A DNA stretch of 64,000 nucleotides from Bacillota bacterium (GTDB lineage: Bacteria > Bacillota > Clostridia > Christensenellales > SZUA-584), in assembly GCA_023412005.1 (NCBI GenBank), contig JAEYOE010000032.1, positions 68,534 to 132,533 on the forward strand, given 5' to 3'. Both the position numbers and the translations under genes were made by a program. Of the stretch, positions 7,850-15,182 are shown in pieces. The notes beneath the pieces are model-generated. The model did no database searches. It was given only the letters and a program-made list of their open reading frames with translations, and was not told the origin of the DNA. Within the stretch, counting starts at the first letter, position 1; each line of letters starts with the position of its first letter.

Positions 7850-8450
7850 AAGCATCCGCGCAGACGTGCTGAACGCCGCGCGCGCGTTTGATAAAACCGA
7901 GAAAGACTTGGTATATGGCGAGGGTGATGAAAACGCGGCTGTGATGCTGATCGGCGAAGCGCCGGGTGCCGAGGAAACGCGGCTGCTGCGTCCGTTTGTG
8001 GGCAAAGCGGGCAAGAACCTCGATGAGTTTTTGTTTGCGCTGAAGCTGCGACGGCAGGAGATTTACATCACCAATGTGGTGAAATTCAGGCCGTGTAAAC
8101 AAAGCGAGAAGGGAACGCTCTCGAACCGCCCGCCCGAAAAGCAGGAGCTGGCCGCAATGACACCGCTGCTGCTGCGTGAGATTGAAGCCGTTGCGCCGCG
8201 CGTGGTGGTGACTCTCGGAAATGTGCCGTTAAAGGCACTACGCGGTACCGGCGTGACGATTGGTGAGAGCCATGCGGTACCGGTGGCGGCGCACGCGCTG
8301 TCGCACCGGTTTATGCTGTTTCCGCTTTACCATCCGGCGAGCATTATTTACAACAGGGCGCTCAAAGCCGTGTACGATGAGGATTTAAAGAAGCTCAGAA
8401 GCTTTTTGGACGCGATTGGTCTTAAGCCCGCATACAAACACAATCTGTAG
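7839..8450 (+). CDS. Uracil-DNA glycosylase superfamily protein lacking Fe-S ligands
   Basis: 203 residues. Motif I GEAPGAEET (39-47), RPFVGKAGKNLDEFL, YITNVVKFRP and LYHPASI (163-169) place it in the UDG superfamily as a paralogue of the preceding protein. Only one cysteine (Cys86) remains, so it cannot hold the 4Fe-4S cluster of family 4. The extra NRPPEKQEL segment resembles a less studied UDG-like group. It may recognise another damaged base or be structural; activity is not predictable. It overlaps the upstream gene by 11 bases, so translation is probably coupled, and the transcript ends at the terminator at 8489-8520. Confidence 0.75.
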   Translation: MKLESIRADVLNAARAFDKTEKDLVYGEGDENAAVMLIGEAPGAEETRLLRPFVGKAGKNLDEFLFALKLRRQEIYITNVVKFRPCKQSEKGTLSNRPPEKQELAAMTPLLLREIEAVAPRVVVTLGNVPLKALRGTGVTIGESHAVPVAAHALSHRFMLFPLYHPASIIYNRALKAVYDEDLKKLRSFLDAIGLKPAYKHNL

Positions 8451-8488
8451 AATTGGGACATGTTACAAAAATATTAAATATAGTCATA

Positions 8489-8520
8489 GAAGCGTAACAA
8501 ATCGGTTGTGCTTCTTTTTT
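8489..8520 (+). terminator. Intrinsic terminator of the glycosylase operon
   Basis: GAAGC ... GCTTC stem with an inner ACAA/TTGT pairing, followed by TTTTTT at 8515-8520. Confidence 0.7.
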
Positions 8521-8591
8521 CTGCTCTTTTCGTTAGTTTTTGCGCCAACATGGCGTTTGCATTCAGATGCAAATATAAAGATAATAAAACC

Positions 8592-8755
8592 AACAATTAA
8601 CGGTGGAGCAGGTGGATAAAAGGTCATCCGAAAAAGCGTAAAACGCCACAAGCCATGGCGCTCAGTATACACATCAGATAATTTTTCTACGACCTCCTAA
8701 CCACGCCCCGGCTACGGGGAAGCTCGAGCGGCACGCATCAGCGTGTCGTTTTTCT
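8592..8755 (+). ncRNA. Candidate structured small RNA made of consecutive hairpins
   Basis: A plausible promoter (TTTGCA 8557-8562, 17-base spacer, GATAAT 8580-8585) would start a transcript of about 160 nt. The transcript contains a row of short hairpins: GGAT/ATCC, GCGT/ACGC, CGCCA/TGGCG and CCCCG-GCTA-CGGGG. It ends in a good intrinsic terminator (CGGCACGC-ATCA-GCGTGTCG, 8729-8748, then TTTTT). It includes the anti-Shine-Dalgarno-like ACCTCCTAA. No protein-coding gene in this 390-base gap is convincing. I do not recognise a known RNA family. Alternative: an antisense RNA to a weak minus-strand ORF (8484-8672) that encodes one hydrophobic segment and a basic tail. Confidence 0.35.
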
Positions 8756-8841
8756 TTATTCGGTGATTATATATCACTTTTTCTATTCGGCTCTAAGGTG
8801 TATGATCAATAAGTGAATAATGCAGCTTGGGAGAAACGTGA

Positions 8842-9174
8842 ATGATTGATCTATTAGAAGCGCTGATGATTATTTGTTTTGGGATTTCTTGGCCGATATC
8901 CATCTACCGTTCTTACAAATCGCGCACGGCAAAGGGAAAAAGTCTCTTTTTCGAAGTGTTTGTTTGGATCGGTTATGTTTTCGGTATCACAAGGAAGTTT
9001 ATACAGTATGGCGCAGCCGCTGGCCATGATCTCGGTTTTTTGTTTTATATGGGTTGGGTGTTTTATGTGATCAATATCATCGAGATTACCATCGATATCA
9101 TGCTCTATTTCAGAAACGCAAAACTGGATAAAGCACGCTTGAATGACGACACGATGAAGCTGGCCGGAGCATAG
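8842..9174 (+). CDS. Small PQ-loop/SemiSWEET-like membrane protein
   Basis: 110 residues with three hydrophobic segments: residues about 4-20, 36-56 and 64-86. The first helix end and loop read SWPISIYRSYKSRTAKGKSL, then GYVFGITRKF. This three-helix layout, with a polar motif after helix 1 and the K-S/T-x-x-KGKS loop, resembles PQ-loop and SemiSWEET-type transporters, which act as dimers. The classical PQ dipeptide is PI here, so the transport role is inferred. The start has GGGAG upstream. It is monocistronic, with the folD riboswitch promoter beginning at its stop codon. Confidence 0.5.
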   Translation: MIDLLEALMIICFGISWPISIYRSYKSRTAKGKSLFFEVFVWIGYVFGITRKFIQYGAAAGHDLGFLFYMGWVFYVINIIEITIDIMLYFRNAKLDKARLNDDTMKLAGA

Positions 9175-9178
9175 AGTA

Positions 9179-9207
9179 TTGACGCAGACTGTTCTTGCCT
9201 CTATACT
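9179..9207 (+). promoter_or_regulatory. Promoter of the ZTP riboswitch-folD transcript
   Basis: TTGACG (9179-9184), a 17-base spacer and TATACT (9202-9207). The predicted start near 9214 falls directly at the first strand of the riboswitch P1 stem. Confidence 0.75.
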
Positions 9208-9216
9208 GAAAATAAG

Positions 9217-9305
9217 ACCATACAACTGGCGGAAGTGGGTGACCACAAGGGAGTATGGCGCGAATGAATTGTCGACCGCCTGGGCAAAACCCGGCGGTTT
9301 TTTAT
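9217..9305 (+). promoter_or_regulatory. ZTP riboswitch (pfl motif) with overlapping intrinsic terminator
   Basis: P1 is CCATAC (9218-9223) with GTATGG (9253-9258). Inside are ACTGGCGGAAGTGG, GTGG/CCAC and AAGGGAG, and downstream is the hallmark CCGCCTGGGCA (9276-9286). GGCGG (9228-9232) can form the pseudoknot with CCGCC (9276-9280). The same CCGCC also forms the left arm of a terminator, ACCGCC-TGGG ... CCC-GGCGGT plus T-run (9275-9305). Ligand (ZMP/ZTP) binding should stabilise the pseudoknot, block the terminator and switch folD on when 10-formyl-THF runs short. pfl RNAs upstream of folD are well established in Firmicutes. Confidence 0.92.
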
Positions 9306-9330
9306 TTTAAGCAATTACGGAGGTTTAACT

Positions 9331-10179
9331 ATGAACGAACCCATCATGATGGACGGCAAGGTGCTGGCCAAGGAGATTGAAGAAGACTTGTCTGTTCGCG
9401 CCAAACGCATTATCGAAATAACGGGTAAGGTACCGGTTCTCGCGACGATACTCGTAGGCGGCAACCCTGCGTCTGTCACATATGTGCGCATGAAGGGCAA
9501 CGCGTGCAAACGCGTCGGGATAGACTCGCTGCGTGTGGAGCTGCCAGAGAGCACCACAACAGAACAGCTGCTTGCAAAGATCGACGAACTCAACGCGGAC
9601 GACAACGTTTGCGGCATATTGCTGCAGCACCCTGTGCCGGCCCAGATTGACGAGCAGCGCTGCTTCAACGCGATTGCGCCTGAGAAAGACACGGACGGCG
9701 TGAACACGAGCAGCTTCGGCGCGATGACAATGCACTTGCCTGCTTTTAAATCCGCAACGCCGCTGTCGGTGATGGCGCTGCTGAAACGGTACGGTATCGA
9801 CGTCGCGGGCAAAGAGGCCGTGGTGGTGGGCCGCAGCCCGATCCTCGGGAAGCCGGTGGCGATGCTGCTGCTGAACGCGGACGCGACCGTGACGATATGC
9901 CACAGCAAAACAAAGAATCTGCCCGAGGTGGTGAAACGGGCTGATATTGTTGTCGCGGCGGTAGGGCGCGCCAATTTCATTCAGGCGGATTGGGTGAAGG
10001 AGGGCGCGGTGCTGATTGACGCGGGATACAACGAGGGCAATGTGGGCGATATCGACCTGGAAAACGCAGCGGGTAAATCGAGCGCGTACACGCCGGTGCC
10101 GGGCGGCGTGGGGCCGGTGACGATTGCGAAGTTGATTGAGCAGACGGTAGAATCGGCGGAGAGAAAAGCGGGGCTGTAG
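9331..10179 (+). CDS. folD: Bifunctional methylenetetrahydrofolate dehydrogenase / methenyltetrahydrofolate cyclohydrolase
   Basis: 282 residues, the normal FolD length. It interconverts 5,10-methylene-THF, 5,10-methenyl-THF and 10-formyl-THF with NADP, feeding purine and formyl-Met synthesis. Catalytic Lys55 in YVRMKGNACK, Gln99 in LLQHPVP and Asp122 in KDTDGVN are present. VVVGRSPILGKPVAMLL forms the Rossmann/NADP motif, and PVPGGVGPVT is the C-terminal signature. The start follows ACGGAGG. It is preceded by a ZTP riboswitch and followed by repeats rather than another gene, so it appears monocistronic. Confidence 0.95.
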   Translation: MNEPIMMDGKVLAKEIEEDLSVRAKRIIEITGKVPVLATILVGGNPASVTYVRMKGNACKRVGIDSLRVELPESTTTEQLLAKIDELNADDNVCGILLQHPVPAQIDEQRCFNAIAPEKDTDGVNTSSFGAMTMHLPAFKSATPLSVMALLKRYGIDVAGKEAVVVGRSPILGKPVAMLLLNADATVTICHSKTKNLPEVVKRADIVVAAVGRANFIQADWVKEGAVLIDAGYNEGNVGDIDLENAAGKSSAYTPVPGGVGPVTIAKLIEQTVESAERKAGL

Positions 10180-10215
10180 ATAAGAAGACGCGCTGACAAA
10201 CTTCGATTTTAATTG

Positions 10216-10342
10216 CAATCCTCCGTCGCACTGCGTGCGCCATCTCCTTTCAAAAGGAGGCTTTCTTTTAAGCATTTTATACTGCTTGCGTTTTTTAAGG
10301 CTCCTTTTGAAAGGAGCTGTCAGCGAAGCTGACTGAGGATTG
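10216..10342. repeat. Dispersed palindromic repeat element, full copy
   Basis: A 127-base element with inverted ends CAATCCTC ... GAGGATTG. Each arm carries two nested hairpins: a GC-rich one (CGCACTGCGTGCG on the left, TCAGCGAAGCTGA on the right) and a CTCCTTT-CAAAAGGAG type. It contains no ORF or transposase. A deleted copy lies 100 bases downstream and a rearranged relative sits at 18995. It looks like a non-autonomous MITE/REP-like family. Confidence 0.75.
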
Positions 10343-10440
10343 ATTGAGACAGGTTCTGTTCTCGCGTATCTTTGCACATACAGGAACTGCCGCTGTTTGG
10401 CAGCTTAAGAAGTTATTTTTGTATTAGATATGAACCATCG

Positions 10441-10530
10441 CAATCCTCCGTCGCACTCTGTGCGCCACCTTCTTTCAAAAGGAGGCTTTGTTCAAAGCGT
10501 TTTGTTACTGCTCATGCTGACTGAGGATTG
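10441..10530. repeat. Dispersed palindromic repeat element, internally deleted copy
   Basis: 90 bases with the same CAATCCTCCGTCGCACT start and CTGACTGAGGATTG end as the element at 10216. The right-arm hairpin (GGCTCC ... GGAGC) and most of the centre are missing. A further fragment at 10564-10605 (GATTCTTCC ... GTCAGAATGACA) resembles a second repeat type. Together they fill the 479-base gap between folD and tkt. Confidence 0.7.
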
Positions 10531-10611
10531 AAAGTAACTGCACGAAAACGGCTATCGATATTAGACGTGGGATTCTTCCTCCCTGCAGTCGTCAGAATGA
10601 CATTGAGACAT

Positions 10612-10643
10612 AAAAAAGCCTTCGGCGTTTGCCGAAGGCTTTT
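10612..10643 (-). terminator. Intrinsic terminator of transketolase (bidirectional)
   Basis: AGCCTTCGGC-GTTT-GCCGAAGGCT stem (10617-10640) with A-run on its left (T-run on the minus strand) and TTTT on its right. Confidence 0.88.
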
Positions 10644-10658
10644 GTGCGTTTATAATGC

Positions 10659-12641
10659 TTATTTCCCGAGCACTTCAATGGCTTTCTGTGCCACATTGTC
10701 CACGGTCAGGCCGAAGGCTTCATACAGCTTGCCCGCAGGAGCCGACGCACCGAAATGATCGAGCCCGATGATGGTGCCTTTGGCGGCGTATTTGTGCCAG
10801 CCAAACGTGGTGCCTGCTTCCACAATCACGCGCTTATCCAGCGCATCCGGCAGCACACTCTGCTTGTAGGCTTCGCTCTGCTCTTCGAACACATCCACAC
10901 ACGGCATGGATACCACGCGCGCGCTGATGCCCTCGTCAAACAGCTTTTGTCCGGCTTTGTAGCAGAGTTCCACTTCGCTGCCCGTGCCGATGAGTATCAC
11001 CGACGGGTCTGTGCCGAAGTCCTTCAGCACGTAGCCGCCAAGAAGGGCAGTTTCGCCGGTTTCGTCGAACAGCGGCAGTGTTTGGCGCGAAAGTGCAATC
11101 ACAGACGGGCCTTCGGCTGTCAGCGCGGAGATATAGGCTGCGGCCGTTTCCTTGGAATCGGCCGGACGCCACATGTAGGTGTTGGGCGTGGCGCGCATGC
11201 AAGCCAGCTGCTCAATCGGCTGATGTGTCGGGCCGTCTTCACCCACGCCGATGCTGTCGTGCGTCATCACGTAAATCACAGGAAGACCCATCAACGCAGA
11301 CATACGCACCGCGTTCTTTAAGTAATCGGTGAATACGAAGAAGGTTGCCACATACGGAATCACGCCGCCGTGCAGCGCAAGGCCGTTGGCGATCGCCGCC
11401 ATCGCGAATTCGCGGATGCCGTAATGAATGTTGCTGCCTTCCGGGCAGTCAGGCGAGAAATATGGTTTATCCTTGATTACCGAGAGGTTCGAGGGGCCAA
11501 GGTCGGCACTGCCGCCGAACAGGCCGGGCAGCTTTTCAGCCAAACGGTTGAGCATAATGCCGGAAGACTGGCGCGTGGCCAGCGGCTTATCAAATTCATA
11601 GAACGATTTATCGTTGAGTACGCTTAAATCGACAGGTGAGAAGCACTTGCTCCAAAGCTCGGCCATTTCGGGGAACTTTTTGCAGTAATCGGCGAACATG
11701 CTGCTCCATTTTTCTTCGGTTTCGGTGTAGCCCTTCTGGCGCTTGTCCGCTTCGGCCTTCACTTCGTCCGGCACGTAGAAGCTTTCTTGGTATGGCCAGC
11801 CGAGCGTCTCTTTCAGGGTGATGATGTTCGGGTCTCCGAGGGGTGACCCATGGCACGAGGCTTTGCCCTGTACAGCGGGGCAGCCGTAGCCGATATCGGT
11901 TTTGATGATGATGATGGAGGGTTTGCCCGTTTCCGCTTTTGCGGCGGCAATCGCTTTGTCGATGCTGTCAAGATCTTCGTTGCCGTTGTCGACATTCAGC
12001 ACCTGCCAGCCGTACGCGTCAAAGCGTTTGGCAACGTCTTCATCAAACGCGAAATCCGTTTCGCCCTCAATCGTAATCTTGTTGCGGTCGTAAAGCAAAA
12101 TCAGCTTGCCGAGCTTCAGTGTGCCGGCGAGTGAGCACGCTTCAGATGCCACGCCTTCCATCAGGCAGCCGTCGCCTGTCAGCGCGTAGGTGTAGTGGTC
12201 TATCACGTTGTAGCCGTCTTTATTGAACATGGCAGCCAAATGCGCTTCGGCCATCGCCATACCGACAGCGTTCGCGATACCCTGACCGAGCGGGCCTGTG
12301 GTGGTCTCAATGCCGGCGATGTGGCCGTATTCGGGATGACCCGCTGTTTTGGAACCGAATTGACGGAAGTTTTTAAGCTCATCAATGGTTGCTTCTTCAT
12401 AGCCGAAGGTATGCAGCAATGCGTAAAGCAGCATTGAGCCATGACCGGCAGAGAGCACGAAGCGGTCTCTGTCTACAAAGCCCGGGTTTTTGGGGTTGTG
12501 TTTCAAATGCTTGGCCCAAAGCGTATATGCCATGGGGGCAGCGCCGAGAGGCAGGCCCGGGTGGCCGCTGTTCGCTTTTTGTACGCCTTCAACAGCCAAA
12601 ATGCGAATGGTGTTGACGGATAGTTTATCCACGTTGTTCAT
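10659..12641 (-). CDS. tkt: Transketolase
   Basis: 660 residues, full-length single-chain transketolase, a TPP- and Mg-dependent enzyme of the non-oxidative pentose phosphate pathway. Visible motifs: NSGHPGLPLGAAP near the N-terminus, the TPP motif beginning GDGCLMEGVASEA near residue 155, DRNKITIEG, and in the Pyr domain IREFAMAAIANGLALHGG with THDSIGVGEDGPTHQPIEQ. The catalytic His and Glu of the family lie in these segments. The start has an ideal AGGAGG (CTTTAGGAGGACTATATG). It appears monocistronic with its own terminator. Confidence 0.96.
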   Translation of the reverse strand: MNNVDKLSVNTIRILAVEGVQKANSGHPGLPLGAAPMAYTLWAKHLKHNPKNPGFVDRDRFVLSAGHGSMLLYALLHTFGYEEATIDELKNFRQFGSKTAGHPEYGHIAGIETTTGPLGQGIANAVGMAMAEAHLAAMFNKDGYNVIDHYTYALTGDGCLMEGVASEACSLAGTLKLGKLILLYDRNKITIEGETDFAFDEDVAKRFDAYGWQVLNVDNGNEDLDSIDKAIAAAKAETGKPSIIIIKTDIGYGCPAVQGKASCHGSPLGDPNIITLKETLGWPYQESFYVPDEVKAEADKRQKGYTETEEKWSSMFADYCKKFPEMAELWSKCFSPVDLSVLNDKSFYEFDKPLATRQSSGIMLNRLAEKLPGLFGGSADLGPSNLSVIKDKPYFSPDCPEGSNIHYGIREFAMAAIANGLALHGGVIPYVATFFVFTDYLKNAVRMSALMGLPVIYVMTHDSIGVGEDGPTHQPIEQLACMRATPNTYMWRPADSKETAAAYISALTAEGPSVIALSRQTLPLFDETGETALLGGYVLKDFGTDPSVILIGTGSEVELCYKAGQKLFDEGISARVVSMPCVDVFEEQSEAYKQSVLPDALDKRVIVEAGTTFGWHKYAAKGTIIGLDHFGASAPAGKLYEAFGLTVDNVAQKAIEVLGK

Positions 12642-12773
12642 ATAGTCCTCCTAAAGAATGTGATACGGTTAAAACCGTGAGTTTCGTAGATGTTTCGTTC
12701 GTTTCGAACATATCAACTTATTATAATGTCTGTTATGATGAATCACAACAAAAAAATAAATTTGAACAATTGC

Positions 12774-13469
12774 TTACTTGCGGCGCGACAGCACGCTAAA
12801 CCGAAGCACATTGAGCAATGCGACAAGCGTGGCGGCCACATAGGTCAGCGCTGCCGCTTCAAGCATTTTCTTGGCACCATATTGCTCTTCGTCTGTCAGT
12901 ATGTTTTGTGCCTGAATCGCAGCCAGCGCGCGCCGTGAAGCGTTGAACTCCACGGGCAGCGTGATCAGCTGAAATATGAAAATTGCGAGAAAGATAAACA
13001 CGGCGAGATTAATAGTACCTTTAAAACCGGCTAAAAAGCCAAATATCAATATCGGCCAAAGCATGTATGAAGCGAAGCTGACAACAGGCGCAAGAAGGCT
13101 TCGGATGTTCAGCGGGAAATAGCCCGTGCTGTGCTGCATGGCGTGGCCGGATTCGTGCGCGGCAACCGCCACCGCTGCCACCGAACTGCCCGCATAGTTG
13201 GCTTCGGAGAGGTTCAGCGTTTTCTTGCGCGGGTTGTAGTTGTCCGACAATCTGCCGTGGGTCGGGTTAATTGCAACATGATAAATACCGTTGGCCGTCA
13301 GTATGCGCGACGCGGCTTCGCGGCCGGTGATGCCGCTGCTGACGGGTATTTTGGTATACATCGCATAAGCGCTGTTCACCTTGGCTTGCGCCCACATCGC
13401 AACGATGATGCCCGGGACGATCAAAAATATCGTCCAGTCCATATAATAATAATTTGAGAAATGAGACAT
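12774..13469 (-). CDS. YugP-type membrane zinc metallopeptidase
   Basis: 231 residues. One N-terminal helix (WTIFLIVPGIIVAMWAQ) is followed by the zinc-binding HESGH (His105, Glu106, His109) in AVAAHESGHAMQH. Two further hydrophobic segments lie around residues 130-175, then PVEFNASRRAL, typical of the DUF2268/YugP family. The role in Firmicutes is unknown, probably membrane-protein or peptide processing. GGAGGTGCTGAT directly precedes the ATG. It is separated from the upstream Gx transporter gene by 27 bases, so it may be the last gene of that leftward group. Confidence 0.85.
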   Translation of the reverse strand: MSHFSNYYYMDWTIFLIVPGIIVAMWAQAKVNSAYAMYTKIPVSSGITGREAASRILTANGIYHVAINPTHGRLSDNYNPRKKTLNLSEANYAGSSVAAVAVAAHESGHAMQHSTGYFPLNIRSLLAPVVSFASYMLWPILIFGFLAGFKGTINLAVFIFLAIFIFQLITLPVEFNASRRALAAIQAQNILTDEEQYGAKKMLEAAALTYVAATLVALLNVLRFSVLSRRK

Positions 13470-13496
13470 ATCAGCACCTCCGTATCATTTCTATTA

Positions 13497-14027
13497 TTAT
13501 CTGTGTAATTGCAGTTTCAATGCACCCGCAGCTCTTGGAAACACGGCATGCGCGACAACCCCTGTGATGGTGCCGGATACCGCGCCGATAATCAGCAGTA
13601 TAAATGCGTAGTAAAAAAGCCGCGCTTCACTCGTCATCAGCACCGCGACGCACACCTGCATCAGGTTATGTATGCACGCGCCGATCATCGAGATGCCGAC
13701 GATGGTGAGCGGCTTCACCGCTTTTAAAGCAATGGCCATCGCCAAAACGCTGACCAGCACACCCGGTGCCGAATATAAGAACATGCCAAAGCCGCCTGTG
13801 AAAAACGACGCGAGCAATGCACGCAGCAGGCCCACCGTGAGCGCGGCAGGCAGTGAAAAATAGCTGAGCAGAAACATCGAAACGATGTTGGCGAGGCCGA
13901 GCTTTACGCCCGGAATGGGCAGCGGCACAAGCGCGCCCAGCATGCTTTCCACCACGGAGAGCACCAGTGATATCGCGAGCAGCGCCCCGAGCAGCGCAAT
14001 GCGGCGCGGGGTCAATTTATTCCGCAA
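13497..14027 (-). CDS. Gx transporter family membrane protein
   Basis: 176 residues with five or six transmembrane segments. Conserved features include the N-terminal ALLGALLAISLVLSVVE, PGVKLGLANIVSM and LRALLASFFTGG. This matches the Gx transporter group, an S-component-like family often mis-annotated as heptaprenyl diphosphate synthase component I. The start codon is TTG at 14027, inside the end of the NusG-II gene (11-base overlap), with GAGGTG seven bases before it. The pairing of a NusG-II protein and a Gx transporter recurs in Clostridia. The substrate is unknown. Confidence 0.78.
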   Translation of the reverse strand: MRNKLTPRRIALLGALLAISLVLSVVESMLGALVPLPIPGVKLGLANIVSMFLLSYFSLPAALTVGLLRALLASFFTGGFGMFLYSAPGVLVSVLAMAIALKAVKPLTIVGISMIGACIHNLMQVCVAVLMTSEARLFYYAFILLIIGAVSGTITGVVAHAVFPRAAGALKLQLHR

Positions 14028-14391
14028 TCACGTCCACCTCGCTTTCTCCGGTGAGCGTAACGGAAACTTTGTTAGGCAAACAGGCCATGCTGCTGCCCGG
14101 GGAAAAGAGCCAGCCCGCATGCACGCATTCCTGACCGGGGCAGTTGGACTGGGAAAACGCGATGGCACCGTCTTTTACTTCAAAACGAACATTGCCCACC
14201 CAAAAAGACTGATTGACGTCAAGCTTCACTTCGCGCACAACTTGGCCGTTCATACGAATAACAGCCGATTGGGCGCTGCCGCTGCCAGACAGCAAAATGA
14301 TGCCGGTTACTGCGATCACAACGATGATGATAAACAGCAAAATATCAGCTTTTGAGAGCATAAGCTTCATTGTTTGTCTTTTTAACTTCAT
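14017..14391 (-). CDS. NusG domain II-containing membrane-anchored protein
   Basis: 124 residues from ATG 14391 (an internal ATG at 14370 would give 117). One N-terminal transmembrane helix (ADILLFIIIVVIAVTGIIL) is followed by a small extracytoplasmic NusG-II-like beta domain with SNCPGQECVHAGWL and a second cysteine-containing ACLPNKV. Three cysteines suggest disulfide or metal chemistry. Neither candidate start has a Shine-Dalgarno. A perfect TATAAT ends seven bases before 14391, so a leaderless start there is likely. It overlaps the Gx transporter gene. Confidence 0.75.
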   Translation of the reverse strand: MKLKRQTMKLMLSKADILLFIIIVVIAVTGIILLSGSGSAQSAVIRMNGQVVREVKLDVNQSFWVGNVRFEVKDGAIAFSQSNCPGQECVHAGWLFSPGSSMACLPNKVSVTLTGESEVDVIAE

Positions 14392-14398
14392 GATAATC

Positions 14399-14427
14399 AT
14401 TATAGTGTTTTGTATAAAAAGCCGCAA
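14399..14427 (-). promoter_or_regulatory. Promoter of a probably leaderless NusG-II/Gx mRNA
   Basis: On the minus strand TTGCGG (14427-14422), a 17-base spacer and TATAAT (14404-14399), then seven bases to the ATG at 14391. The architecture is almost the same as at 7239-7274. Confidence 0.45.
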
Positions 14428-14501
14428 CGGGTTGTATAAGGGGCTCTTTCATTTATCAGGTAAATAAAGTTTGAATTAACTGTAAACAATCAAACCAACA
14501 A

Positions 14502-14558
14502 TTGACACAGAAGTAAGTCTGAGCGTATAGTGATAAAAATGAAAGTAAGTACTTACTT
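14502..14558 (+). promoter_or_regulatory. Promoter and palindromic operator of the tetR-ABC exporter operon
   Basis: TTGACA (14502-14507), an 18-base spacer and TATAGT (14526-14531). Directly downstream is the perfect 16-bp palindrome AAGTAAGTACTTACTT (14543-14558), covering the expected start site. An extra half-site AAGTAAGT lies in the spacer (14511-14518). This is a typical autoregulatory TetR operator position. Confidence 0.8.
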
Positions 14559-14594
14559 AAAAAGTTTGCAGTTTACAACAAAGGAGGGAAGCCA

Positions 14595-15182
14595 GTGAAG
14601 GACACACGGAACAATATATTATCGGCGGCACGGGAGTTGTTTGAAAAAAGGGGGTTTGCCGCTGCAACCACCAAGGACATTGCCGAACTGGCCGGGGTCA
14701 GTGAAGTCACATTGTTCCGGCATTTTCCAACCAAGCGGGAGCTGTTTAACGAAACGCTGCACAGCTGCCTGCACCCGTATAAGATGGAGGAATATTTAAA
14801 AAGCGGTGTAACATATAACCTAAAAAAGGATCTTAAGCACATGGCACATGACATGCGGGAGAACTTTAGTAAAAACGCACCGATGATTCGCATGATCATG
14901 CGCGACAAAATCAGAGACTCGGTGCCCGAGAAGGATATGCGCAACAAAGAGCATCATATGCGCACCGGCCTTTTGGCCTATTTTGGCGCAATGAGAAGCG
15001 CAGGGGCACTCAGTGCACCGCCTGAGATGGCAATGAAGTTTTTTATGACGAATATTACGGGAAGCATCATGAAGGATGTGCTGTCGACCGGGCAGGTTGA
15101 GAGTGACGATACTTATTTTGAATGGATGCTAGATCAGGTTATCAACATTTTGAGCACAGAGTCAGGGAAGGACAGTTTATGA
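14595..15182 (+). CDS. TetR family repressor of the adjacent ABC exporter
   Basis: 195 residues from GTG 14595, preceded by AAAGGAGGG. The N-terminal HTH reads TTKDIAELAGVSEVTLFRHF (residues 25-44), and the C-terminal ligand domain is variable. A perfect palindrome over the promoter is the likely binding site. Its TGA overlaps the ATG of the first exporter gene (ATGA), so regulator and pump are made from one mRNA. The inducer, probably an exported drug-like compound, is unknown. Confidence 0.9.
   Translation: MKDTRNNILSAARELFEKRGFAAATTKDIAELAGVSEVTLFRHFPTKRELFNETLHSCLHPYKMEEYLKSGVTYNLKKDLKHMAHDMRENFSKNAPMIRMIMRDKIRDSVPEKDMRNKEHHMRTGLLAYFGAMRSAGALSAPPEMAMKFFMTNITGSIMKDVLSTGQVESDDTYFEWMLDQVINILSTESGKDSL

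Noticed and set aside
8484..8672. A 62-codon minus-strand frame with one hydrophobic segment and a basic tail
   Set aside because: It starts with GTG about 20 bases from the nearest AGGAGG and I recognise no family, so I list it only as an alternative explanation for the hairpin-array region.
9325..10377. A 350-codon minus-strand frame opposite folD
   Set aside because: Shadow of the well-conserved FolD coding sequence, with an arginine/histidine-rich non-protein-like composition.
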